Shown here piece after piece: positions 50,511 through 60,112 of a stretch of 64,000 nt of DNA. A model generated the notes under the pieces. The model saw nothing but the letters and a program-made list of their open reading frames with translations, had not been told where the DNA came from and searched no databases. Within the stretch, counting starts at the first letter, position 1; every line of letters starts with the position of its first letter. Position numbers and translations under genes: made by a program. The DNA comes from Stentor coeruleus. Its lineage: Eukaryota > Ciliophora > Heterotrichea > Heterotrichida > Stentoridae. The stretch covers positions 27,452 through 91,451 of the forward strand of contig MPUH01000168.1 in the NCBI GenBank assembly GCA_001970955.1, written 5' to 3'.

Positions 50511-51051
50511 TAATAGTTAGGATTTAGAGAAAAATCTTGGGATTGATAATGATTTTGGGCTTGGGAATGGAAAAGTTGGAAGGATTTTTGTAAGTGTTGA
50601 AGATACTTTATTTATAATAGAAAATTACTATAAAATACAAGAATGGTTTATAGTTTGTAATCAATCTAGTTTTTTTTTATTTAGGTTTAATAGATAAAAT
50701 TTAAAGTTTTATATTGTAATTGCGATTAAATGTATATTTTTTAGATTTAAATCTTTGTGAGAGGTATTATTTTGTTTTAGTCTATCATTGTTATTATATT
50801 AAAAATAGTCTATAAACAACGTTAGCATTTTAATAAATAAAACTTGAATATGTTTATTAGAAAAAATTTAAAATTACCTTTTTACACACACTCTCACAAA
50901 GCTTGCATATATCCTTAAATTCCTAATAAAATCATCTGAAAAAAGTATCATCAAATAAACTAATTAATTATATGCAAACCTAAAAGTATTTATCCCAAGG
51001 AAAATTACTAGTCTCCACAATCACAGTATTACTGCTTATTCTCTACATATC
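50511..51051. other. Convergent intergenic region
   Basis: G/T-rich after the 14-3-3 stop up to about 50790, then C/A-rich toward the stop of the PKG-like gene. No gene is seen. Confidence 0.5.
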
Positions 51052-53550
51052 TCATACCTTAACAAAATCTTTAACCTTCAATTTCTCTGTAATTTTACTT
51101 TTAGTCCCCACTTTCGATACTTTAAATTTTTCATTCCGATACTCATCAAAAGGATTCATATTAATTTTATCCCATTCCACATTATTCATCCAACTAGATT
51201 TCCTAATACTCTCACATCCATATCTTTCATTACTATCACTCATAAGTTTTAAAAGTAAATCATTCAATTGATCTGATTTTCCACAATTAATCCCATGTTT
51301 AACATGTAATATTTTTTCATAAGCCACAACTGGATCATCATTTTCCATAATAGTAAAAGGTAAAAATCCATAAGAAATTTCAAATAACATAACACCAAGT
51401 GACCAATAATCAGTTGATTTCGAATAACCTCTTCCCATAATCATTTCAGGTGATCTATAATATGGATTTCCTACTCTTGTATAAGTTCTTCCATTAATAA
51501 TCTTAGCATCAATAAAACTATGTAAATAAGGTAATCCTTTAGTACTTATAATAATATTTTCAGTACATAGATTTCTATATATAATATCTTTATCATGTAA
51601 ATATTCTAATACTGATACAAGGTATAATGTGAATATTTGTAAATATTTCTCATCAAGGGGGATAAGATCTTTAAGTGATTTACCTTTAATATGTTCAGTT
51701 ACAAAAAAAACAAAATCACTATTACAACTCGTCTTTACAAGTTTTACTATTTGTCTATGCTCGAGTTGTAACATGATTTCTTTTTCTGTTGCTAAAGAAT
51801 AACAACTTATAGGTGTTTCAAGTGATATTTTCGGTATAAGTATCAGATCATAAAGAGTTTTATCTTTAGGTTTACGAATACACACTTTTCTCCGTAAATC
51901 TGAATTATAGGCTGCTTCGTTTTGGATTTTCATTTCATAAATGTCGATATTAGTTTGATAATACTTTCTTCTATTAAGTTCAATTTGTAAAGTTTTAATT
52001 TCAGGTAATGATATAAGATCTTCTCTGTTTATAATAAAAACTTCAGAGTTTGTTTTACTACGAGCATTTGCGCTTCGTACCCGTTCACGGATACACCTTT
52101 CGCCAAAAGTTTCATATGGACCGAGTATCCTAAGAATTTTTGATTCAATATAAATTTCTATTGTCCCTGATTTTACTATAAAAAGACTCACTGCATCTGA
52201 ACCTACTTTAAATAATTCCTGATTTTCTAAACATCTGTATTTTTCCATTTTTTTTGATATAACTTTTATAGAATCAAGGGATAAAGTTCGGAAAATACTC
52301 ACTTTTTTCAGCATTTTCACTCTTTCTAGACTGTCAAAAAGGTCGTTTATGTTGATTTTTAAAACTCTTTGAAGCTGTTTTTTACTGATTTCACCGATAA
52401 TTGTTTCACCTTCAGATATGTAATCATAAGGTTTAAGATTTTTTTCATTCTCATTATTCAACCCTATGATTTGATATGAGTTTATTTTTTGTGAATCCTC
52501 ACCAATATACATAATTGTCCCTGCACATACAACTCTTAATAAGCAGTTTTTTTTATTTTTTGACGGAATTACTATTTGCAAATTATTATAAACTTTCCAT
52601 TCAAGGTTTTCTGATATTCCTATAACTTCATGCTTCGCAAGAAAATGCAAGTTATTATCAGTCATTAGCGCATTTTTCGCTATATTTTTTAATAATATAT
52701 TCTTAAAATCATCACCAAATACTTTAATCATACTTGTTTTATCTAATGATATCAACTCAGTTTGACCTAGTGAAATACATGTTGCTGATCTTTTAAATCC
52801 TGTTAACATCGACCCTTCACCAAACATTTCCCCAGGATTTGAGTATCTTAAAATTTCTTCACCTGATTTTTTGAATATCACACTACCATTTTTAAGTATA
52901 AAAAGAACATCTCCTTCATCACCTTCATGAATAATCTGCTCTTGATCTTCATATTTATGATGTATCGCTAGTTTTGTTATTTGGTCTTTTTGATTATCAG
53001 GAAAGTTAGTAAAAAAACATGTATTTGATATGAGTTTGAATATTTTATCATAACTTCGGGAATAGATTTTTTTTAAAGCTGAAAAAAAATTGTCTCGATT
53101 TAAAACCCAAAAAGAACATTTTGATAATGCTTTTATTGAAGCTTTACGTTTAGAGTTAGAAAGTAAAGCCAATTCTCCGAAACAGTTTTCTCTTGATAAA
53201 ATAGATCTTTTCTTATTGTTAACTAAAACTTCAACTTTTCCTGAATTGATTATGAAAAACAGCGACCCATAAGCTTCTTGTTTAAAAATATACTGTCCCT
53301 TTTCAGCTATAACAAACACCAGCCTAGGAAAAATCGCTTCTAAATCTTCTATTGTCAATCCACGAAATAAATGATTTTTCGATAACGAGTTATGTATCAA
53401 ATTCTGTGAAATTTGATCTATTTCAAAATCGGCTTCTATTTTCAAATCAGCAAGTTCTACAGTATCAAAGCTATGTTTCGTCTCTTTAATTGAAGTATTT
53501 GTATTTATAGTTCGGCTTGTATCTTGAGGTTTTGCCATGCATTTACCCAT
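51052..53550 (-). CDS. PKG-like pseudokinase A, N-myristoyl type, with cyclic-nucleotide-binding domains
   Basis: A frame of 832 residues starting MGKCMAKPQ (an upstream Met at 53592 adds 14 residues, but the paralogue also starts MGG-K-C). Three cyclic-nucleotide-binding folds are seen, with phosphate-cassette motifs FGELALLSNSKRKASI, FGEGSMLTGFKRSATC and FGERCIRERVRSANA; each keeps the key Arg. A kinase-like domain spans about 580-800. It keeps YRSPEMIMGRGYSK and DYWSLGVMLFE, but the beta-3 Lys motif is ILI, HRD reads Y-R-N, and DFG reads S-F-I. It is therefore probably catalytically dead. A cNMP-sensing membrane-anchored scaffold is inferred. Stop is TGA, with TAG three codons on. Confidence 0.82.
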   Translation of the reverse strand: MGKCMAKPQDTSRTINTNTSIKETKHSFDTVELADLKIEADFEIDQISQNLIHNSLSKNHLFRGLTIEDLEAIFPRLVFVIAEKGQYIFKQEAYGSLFFIINSGKVEVLVNNKKRSILSRENCFGELALLSNSKRKASIKALSKCSFWVLNRDNFFSALKKIYSRSYDKIFKLISNTCFFTNFPDNQKDQITKLAIHHKYEDQEQIIHEGDEGDVLFILKNGSVIFKKSGEEILRYSNPGEMFGEGSMLTGFKRSATCISLGQTELISLDKTSMIKVFGDDFKNILLKNIAKNALMTDNNLHFLAKHEVIGISENLEWKVYNNLQIVIPSKNKKNCLLRVVCAGTIMYIGEDSQKINSYQIIGLNNENEKNLKPYDYISEGETIIGEISKKQLQRVLKININDLFDSLERVKMLKKVSIFRTLSLDSIKVISKKMEKYRCLENQELFKVGSDAVSLFIVKSGTIEIYIESKILRILGPYETFGERCIRERVRSANARSKTNSEVFIINREDLISLPEIKTLQIELNRRKYYQTNIDIYEMKIQNEAAYNSDLRRKVCIRKPKDKTLYDLILIPKISLETPISCYSLATEKEIMLQLEHRQIVKLVKTSCNSDFVFFVTEHIKGKSLKDLIPLDEKYLQIFTLYLVSVLEYLHDKDIIYRNLCTENIIISTKGLPYLHSFIDAKIINGRTYTRVGNPYYRSPEMIMGRGYSKSTDYWSLGVMLFEISYGFLPFTIMENDDPVVAYEKILHVKHGINCGKSDQLNDLLLKLMSDSNERYGCESIRKSSWMNNVEWDKINMNPFDEYRNEKFKVSKVGTKSKITEKLKVKDFVKV

Positions 53551-53719
53551 TATTTTTTTATAAAATCTTAATCTTATTATAAAAATTAACAAGAATCTTA
53601 CAGTTACATAAAATTTTTCTACTAAACTAAATTATTGTTTATATCAATAACCATAACTAAAAATAATTATTCCAATCGAACTTTTTTACTTGATCTGAGA
53701 TGGAATAAGCTGGGATATT

Positions 53720-56221
53720 CTAAATAAAAAATACTTTTAGTACAAATGATAAGCTTTTATTAGAAGTTGTATTTGTTCTGACTATATCTGTATTAATTCT
53801 AGGAAACTCTTCACTTCCAATGTTCATATTTATTAGTTTTTCCCATTCTAGATTACTCATCCAAGTATGTCTTTTAATACCATAACTTTCTATTCGATCT
53901 TTGCTATTGCATATGAGTTTACTTATAAGTTGATTAGCAATATCAAATCTATCTTGTGGGAGTTTTAGGTTACCTTGAAGAATTTTCTCATATGCTACGG
54001 TAGGGTTGTCTTCAAAACTCATATCAAAAGGTAGGCCTGAATAAAGAAGTTCATGAAGGATTATTCCTAAACTCCAATAATCAATAGATTTTGAATAACC
54101 TCTACCTAATATCATTTCAGGAGCCATGTAAAATGGATTACCAACTTTTGAGATTGTCCTATCGGTAATAACTTTAGCATTTTTGAAATTTGATAAATAT
54201 GGAAACCCTTTTTTCCCTATAATAATATTATCTGGGGTTAATTCTCTGTATATTACCCCTTTATCATGTAAATATTCTAAAACTGAAGTCAAGTATAAAA
54301 TTATCATTTTTGCATAGTCTTCAGTTGAAGGAATCATGGTTCTTAAAATTGCCCCTTTTATAAATTCTCTTACAAAAAATACAAAACGCTCATTTTTACT
54401 TGATGTGACCATTTTCACTATAAGGTTATGATCAAGTTGAAGGAGGATTTCTTTTTCTTTAACAAGTTTCATGCAATCATTTGAATCTTGTAAAGAGTAT
54501 TTTGGTATTGCTAATAAATCGTAAACCAAATCATCGTTTGGATTCTTGACGCAAAAACGCATTCGATTGGTTTCTTTGTCTGGAAGTCGACTAACAACTT
54601 CAAGTAAGTCAAATTTAAGTTCTTTTTGATAGTACTTTTTACGTTCTAATTCTGTTTTTAGCAGACGGATTTCGGGTAAACTAAGCAAAACATCTCTTGG
54701 AATAACAAAAACTTCGCAATCCCTTTCACTAAACGCTGAGGCAGATCTTTGCTTTTCTCGTAAGGCTCTTTCCCCAAAGCTTTCGTATTTCCCGATAAGT
54801 CTAAGGACTTTATTATCTTTAATAATTTCTACAATCCCAGATTTTACAATCATGATGCTATCACTAGGTGCACCCATTTCAAAAATTATCGATTCTTTTT
54901 TGTATTTAGCTTTTTTCATAGTTTCGCATATTTTTCTTATACTTTCAAGAGAAAACTGTCTAAATATGCTAACTTTTTTCATGAACTTCAATGTATCTAA
55001 ACAGTCAAAAAGACTCTCTGATTTTATACCAAGAGTTTTTTCTACTTCTAAGTTTTCTAATTCTCCTATTATTGTATTCCCTTGAGCTACATAGTCTTCA
55101 GCTTTAAGTCCACGTTCATTTATATTATTTAATCCAATCACTTGATAAGGTGATATTTTATTTTTAGATGCACCCATAGAAACAAGACTTCCTACACAAA
55201 CCACTTTTAACATATTTTTTGTATAGTTTCTTGATAAGACTAAAGAGCCATTATTAAATTTTACCCATTTCATACGGTCTGAAATCTCAATGATATCGTT
55301 TTTGTTAAGGAAACTCAAATGTGGGTCTGAAAGTAAAGAATGCTTTGCTATTGTTTTTAAAAGTATTTCCTTATACCCATCACCAAAAATATTTTGTAAG
55401 CTTTTCTGATCTATTGATAAAGCTTCTGTTACCCCATAAGATACGCAAGATGCTGTCCTTTTAATACCTGTCAAAAGCGAACTCTCTCCAAATGCCACAC
55501 CTTCAGTTGAAATACGTATCAATTCTTGTGAATTTCTCATAAAAACTACTGTTCCATGGTTTAGAATGAAAAGTAAATTTCCTTCATCTCCTTCGTGAAT
55601 AATAATTTCCCCATCCTCATATTTGTGAAGAATTGACACTTTAGTTAGAGCGTCTTTATGATTTTCAGCTAAAGTTGAGAAAAAAGGGGCTTTTGAGATG
55701 ATTTTTCTTATTTTGTCATAGTTACGCGATAAAAGTCTTTTTAAAACTTCCATGAATTTTTGGCGACTCAAAACCCAAAATGAGCATTTATTTAATGTTC
55801 TGATTGATGCCTTTCTTTTAGAATCACTCAATAAAGCCATATCTCCAAAGCAATTTTCTTTTGTTAGGACACCTCTTTTTTGATCATCAACAATGACCTC
55901 AACCATCCCAGAGTTGATAATAAAGAAAAGAGACCCTGTTGATCCTTGCTTGAAGACGAATTTTTTAGGTTCAACTACGCACATTTGTAGTGTTTTATAG
56001 ATTAAACCGAAATCTTCTGTTGAGAGGTCTTTAAATAGATGATTATTTGAAAGTGCTTTTAAAACTAATTTCTTTGATGAATCTGTTACCTCTATATTGT
56101 CAAGAAAAAGGAGTTCCTTAGTTTCTTCAGGATTCCTTCCATCATAATAATCTTTATCACTTGCTGCAGATGACATCATTGCTTCTGATTTATTACTCTT
56201 CCCTAAGCATTTACCACCCAT
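53720..56221 (-). CDS. PKG-like pseudokinase B, paralogue of the next gene
   Basis: An 833-residue frame beginning MGGKCLGKS, with the same architecture as the gene 169 bp downstream on the same strand; clearly a tandem duplicate, now divergent. Cassette motifs are FGDMALLSDSKRKASI, FGESSLLTGIKRTASC and FGERALREKQRSASA. The kinase-like domain keeps FYMAPEMILGRGYSK and DYWSLGIILHE. Its HRD motif is Y-R-E, DFG is N-F-K, and beta-3 has LAI in place of A-x-K, so catalysis is unlikely. In PKGs the cNMP domains release autoinhibition; here they would signal by another output. Stop is TAG. Confidence 0.82.
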   Translation of the reverse strand: MGGKCLGKSNKSEAMMSSAASDKDYYDGRNPEETKELLFLDNIEVTDSSKKLVLKALSNNHLFKDLSTEDFGLIYKTLQMCVVEPKKFVFKQGSTGSLFFIINSGMVEVIVDDQKRGVLTKENCFGDMALLSDSKRKASIRTLNKCSFWVLSRQKFMEVLKRLLSRNYDKIRKIISKAPFFSTLAENHKDALTKVSILHKYEDGEIIIHEGDEGNLLFILNHGTVVFMRNSQELIRISTEGVAFGESSLLTGIKRTASCVSYGVTEALSIDQKSLQNIFGDGYKEILLKTIAKHSLLSDPHLSFLNKNDIIEISDRMKWVKFNNGSLVLSRNYTKNMLKVVCVGSLVSMGASKNKISPYQVIGLNNINERGLKAEDYVAQGNTIIGELENLEVEKTLGIKSESLFDCLDTLKFMKKVSIFRQFSLESIRKICETMKKAKYKKESIIFEMGAPSDSIMIVKSGIVEIIKDNKVLRLIGKYESFGERALREKQRSASAFSERDCEVFVIPRDVLLSLPEIRLLKTELERKKYYQKELKFDLLEVVSRLPDKETNRMRFCVKNPNDDLVYDLLAIPKYSLQDSNDCMKLVKEKEILLQLDHNLIVKMVTSSKNERFVFFVREFIKGAILRTMIPSTEDYAKMIILYLTSVLEYLHDKGVIYRELTPDNIIIGKKGFPYLSNFKNAKVITDRTISKVGNPFYMAPEMILGRGYSKSIDYWSLGIILHELLYSGLPFDMSFEDNPTVAYEKILQGNLKLPQDRFDIANQLISKLICNSKDRIESYGIKRHTWMSNLEWEKLINMNIGSEEFPRINTDIVRTNTTSNKSLSFVLKVFFI

Positions 56222-56472
56222 ACTATTTTATTACATTTGAAATCATTAAAACATTTAAATCAGCCAAACATTCTTGACTTGAATCATAATATAAAATTAA
56301 TTAAGCCTATTTTATATAATAATTCCATAGAATTTCATAAATGGAATCTTTATGGTAGATCATATTATTTTATAAGGTTTCAGTATATAACATAAACTTT
56401 TAATATAAATAATCATCATAACTGCTTAAAACAATTTGTTATTAATAATAATATATATCAAAATTCCTCAAA

Positions 56473-57765
56473 TTATATAACTCGTTTATATACTGGAGAG
56501 CAAATTGAGCTTCTAGCAATTATATCTCCTGTTCCAGCCATGCTTTGTGAGTGTTTTCTAGAAAATTGCATAGGGTTTTCTAAAGACCCTAATCGAAACC
56601 TATACACCAAATTTTTACACCCTCCTGTAATTTTAGCGTTTGGGGTTAATAAATTGTTTATATCTATCAAATCTTTCATTGGGCTAAACTTTCTAAGCTC
56701 TCCACTTTGATGATTATTACAAAACCGGCCTTGTCTTGTTTTACTAAGCATAAATTCTTCTTTAAGATTTTCAACACTTTTCAAATGCCTAAGTCTTTCA
56801 TTGTAATTATATTTTTCTATTCTGAGTTTATCATTGATGATTTTCCAACAATCTGGGTTTTTAATTCTTTGACGAAAATGTGTAAAACTTATACTATATA
56901 ATACCCCAAAAGTTGAAATACAAGTACATGTTGTTTTATAAAAAATTTCCCTTTCAGCCATTTCATCACATCCTAAATATTCGTTTTCCCCTTTGATGAC
57001 AATCTGTAAATCAAGAGGTTTTTTAATTTTATTGCTTTGATTTTTTATACGATTTCTTCGAATACAAGGCATTTTGTGTATGTTAGTATCATTTTGGTCA
57101 AAATCAGCTTTAGTAAGTTTAAACTCTCCTGATTTAATGAAATAAAGAGTTTCTGAATGGGTTTTTTCTTTATATACAATTTGCCCTTTAGAAAACTTTA
57201 CTTCTGTGAAATAATAAGAAAGCTTTTGGAGTTCTAAATGACTTATCGGTGAGAAAAGAGGAATTTTTTTCAGAACCTCAACTTTTTCGTTGATGGTTTT
57301 TTCTGTGACGGCTGATAATATTTTTTTGAAGTCGTTTTTTTTTAATACAGCAAGAAGTGAGGAAACTCTTGCTTTTACTGTTGCTGCTCTTAGACCTCCA
57401 CGAATTAGAGCTAATTCCCCGAAATAATCTCCATCACTAAGAATTTTTACTTCTTTCATTTCTTTATCAATTTGATCGTGATTCTCTGTAAATACTGGGA
57501 CGATAACTGAGAGTTCACCTGATAAGATTATATAGAATTTATCCCCGATATCTCCATATGAAACTATCGTATCACCTGAGGAAAATTCTTCAATTGTCAT
57601 AAGTTTACAACATGCTCTGTGTATTTTCCCATCATCTTGTAAGGTTTTCTTAAAAAACTCAACATGCTTTGTCAGATCGTAAATTGCGTTAATGTCTTCT
57701 TGAGATCTAGAATCTGGGTGTATGGACAAAAACTTTATAGCTATATGTTTACTGTCAATAGTCAT
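56473..57765 (-). CDS. Cyclic-nucleotide-binding protein without kinase domain
   Basis: A 430-residue frame. The first CNB fold (about 45-160) has a canonical cassette FGELALIRGGLRAATVKA, closest of the three neighbouring genes to a functional cAMP/cGMP site. A second CNB-like fold (about 165-300) has SPISHLELQKLSYYFTEVKF and YLGCDEMAE, with a weak cassette. There is no docking (R-subunit RRxS-type) site that I can identify and no kinase or membrane segment. It is third in a same-strand run of cNMP-binding genes, so joint origin or shared control is plausible, although its sequence is more distant than that of the two pseudokinases. Confidence 0.8.
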   Translation of the reverse strand: MTIDSKHIAIKFLSIHPDSRSQEDINAIYDLTKHVEFFKKTLQDDGKIHRACCKLMTIEEFSSGDTIVSYGDIGDKFYIILSGELSVIVPVFTENHDQIDKEMKEVKILSDGDYFGELALIRGGLRAATVKARVSSLLAVLKKNDFKKILSAVTEKTINEKVEVLKKIPLFSPISHLELQKLSYYFTEVKFSKGQIVYKEKTHSETLYFIKSGEFKLTKADFDQNDTNIHKMPCIRRNRIKNQSNKIKKPLDLQIVIKGENEYLGCDEMAEREIFYKTTCTCISTFGVLYSISFTHFRQRIKNPDCWKIINDKLRIEKYNYNERLRHLKSVENLKEEFMLSKTRQGRFCNNHQSGELRKFSPMKDLIDINNLLTPNAKITGGCKNLVYRFRLGSLENPMQFSRKHSQSMAGTGDIIARSSICSPVYKRVI

Positions 57766-58076
57766 ATTTATAAATTATGAACTAAAATATGCCAAATTCA
57801 TAAGGAATTATTGATGAGGTTTTAGTTTTTAAGATTAATGCATTAATAGGATTTTAAGAGATAAATTAATATAATTATTAGAAAATTTTGGAAGTAAGTT
57901 TTATTGTATGAAAGATTTAAATATGATTTACTGTTTTGAATTAAGCAAATAATTTATTATTCTAAGCTTTGTTTTATATTAAAGGAATTTATGATTGTGA
58001 TAAAATAAAATTCAGAATATCACATTTGTTTTTTTATAGATATTGTATGTAAAACCTTTTAAAATTAGGATGATAA
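57766..58076. other. Spacer between reverse-strand genes
   Basis: AT-rich and G/T-biased. No gene, RNA or repeat is seen. Confidence 0.5.
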
Positions 58077-59273
58077 TTAATGATGAACTGGTGCACCAAC
58101 TGGTATGTTTCCAGGTTGCAATCCAGGTGAGTAAGCTTGTACTGGCTGTTGTACGATAACTGGTACAATTGGAATATTCCCACTTTGTGACTTTTGTTCA
58201 TAGTTTCTAGCAGCTCTGTACAGTTTATAAGCCATGAAAACTACTATTGCATATATACCCAATAATATCATACCTCCAATATGAAAGTTCTTTTTTCCTT
58301 TATAGCTTTTATGCTTGCTTCTTTCAAAATCACCTTCCTCATCCCCTTTTTTGTTACCCAAATCAGAATTATGCCTATTTGGCTTATATTCATGATTTCT
58401 ATTCTTAATCCCATCATCATCAATAACTCGAAGCATTCTACTTGGTGATCTTTCCTTACTTGCTTCTTCACCATCATAACTATCTTCACTTTCATCATCA
58501 TCATCACTATCATTAGCATCATCACTATCTTCAGCATCAGCATCTTCATCTTCTTCTTCTTCAGCATCATCATCATTATCATTAGCATCTTCAGTATCAT
58601 CTGTATCACCAGCATGATCAGCATGATCCATCACATCTTGAAGTAATCTTGCTGATGGTCTACCTTCATCAGATTTTTCAATATCTTCAGGTATATCATC
58701 ATTATGTTGTTTTCTATGTCCATGTCTTCTTTTCATTTTCCAATAAGCTTTAAACCCAGCTAAAGTAAGACCTAAGATCCCAATGAAAATTAGCATTTTT
58801 AAAAATCTTTTAGCAGCTATTGATGTTTTCAATGTTCCAGCTTTAACACCAAGTTTAAAAGTAATAAGAAGAAGGATAAATATTATAAATTTCATGATAG
58901 TATCGAAAGGGCGATGTATTTTTTGTTCATAAGGGCTTGGTTTGATTAATTCTGTTGCCCAAATTATAACAAAAGTTCCAGTAAGAGCGAAAAGAATGAT
59001 ATTCACAATTCTAACCCATTTAGCCCAATAGTCTAAGGATCTTTGGGCTTGAAGAGTATCTGAGCTTGTAGGTTGGACTGAAGCAATAGGTAATTGTTGA
59101 TAATAATATTGAAGAGTATTTGATATAGGAGGAGTTTGTGGAACTGATGGGGATAATCCAACTGGTACTCCAGAAACTGGAGCATATTGTAGACGACCAT
59201 CATTTCCTATATATAAACTTCCTTGAGATTGAGGTAATGTAGGGTATAATCTAGATCTATCTTGAAGCTCCAT
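58077..59273 (-). CDS. Membrane protein with an Asp/Glu-rich loop
   Basis: A 398-residue frame. Pro/Gln-rich N-terminus (1-75), three membrane segments near residues 88-108 (IVNIILFALTGTFVIIW), 125-142 and 155-173, then a long acidic stretch (about 190-265; DDAEEEEDEDADAEDSDD) encoded by an imperfect (GAT)n-type microsatellite, a charged segment, a fourth membrane segment near 335-352 (MILLGIYAIVVFMAYKLY), and a Pro/Gln/Val-rich tail. The acidic loop could bind Ca2+ with low affinity; function is otherwise unknown. Gene-internal repeats mean length may vary between strains. Confidence 0.65.
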   Translation of the reverse strand: MELQDRSRLYPTLPQSQGSLYIGNDGRLQYAPVSGVPVGLSPSVPQTPPISNTLQYYYQQLPIASVQPTSSDTLQAQRSLDYWAKWVRIVNIILFALTGTFVIIWATELIKPSPYEQKIHRPFDTIMKFIIFILLLITFKLGVKAGTLKTSIAAKRFLKMLIFIGILGLTLAGFKAYWKMKRRHGHRKQHNDDIPEDIEKSDEGRPSARLLQDVMDHADHAGDTDDTEDANDNDDDAEEEEDEDADAEDSDDANDSDDDDESEDSYDGEEASKERSPSRMLRVIDDDGIKNRNHEYKPNRHNSDLGNKKGDEEGDFERSKHKSYKGKKNFHIGGMILLGIYAIVVFMAYKLYRAARNYEQKSQSGNIPIVPVIVQQPVQAYSPGLQPGNIPVGAPVHH

Positions 59274-60112
59274 TTATATAGTATACTAAAAATACATCAA
59301 ACGGTTATCAGAAAAAAAGTAAATTACTAAATGGTTTTAAATAAAAAATAAAATTTTGATGAATTTGTGTCTAGATTTTTTAAGCGAGTTTTTTATGGGA
59401 TTAAATGATTGTTGGATGATGTTTGAAGGAGATGATTTAGGTATTTAGTTATAAATGGGGAGATAATGACTAAGATTTTTTAATTTGTTTAGTAAATTTT
59501 ATTATTAGATGTTAGTAGATGGGTACTATATTTAAAAAAAATAAACTGGAATGATATTGAAATTATGTTTTCAAGCTTTATTTCCGCTAATAACAAAGAT
59601 GAATATTTTAATAAATATTACAAGGTTGCGCTAAAAGAATTGCTTTTTTTTTAAAGTATGAAGATTATAAAAAAAAATAAGTGACTTAAAGTATAGGAAT
59701 ACGATGTATATATATATACTTTATATTACTAATTGAGCATAAAAGTTTAGAAATTTGTGATTTTGATAAGTCGATAAGGATGATTGGAAAAAGTTTTATA
59801 TTAAATCAACTAACTCAATTGAATTTTAGCTATTAAACAAATATCATATATATTAAAAATATTAACAATCTAAATACTCATAAATAAATCATATGATTCT
59901 TACAAAATCGAACTATCAGCAAGCCCCAATATAAAATTCTTATAATCCCAAAAATTTCAAAGCTATAAATCTCCAATCGCCTTAACTCATATTTTCCAAT
60001 CTATAAAAACTCAATTCAAAAATCCCTTCCAATTAACCTTTTCAAAAACCCATAAATTAATCATATTATCAAAATCCACCCTTCTCTATTCTATAACTTT
60101 AATAATAAAAAC
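59274..60112. other. Divergent intergenic region
   Basis: G/T-rich next to the reverse gene, then C-rich and G-poor from about 59820 to the LIS1 start. It contains a short (TA)n run near 59706. No gene is seen. Confidence 0.55.

Noticed and set aside
58268-58624. Met/Lys-rich 118-residue reverse frame
   Set aside because: It is an alternative frame of the GAT-type microsatellite within the acidic membrane protein gene.
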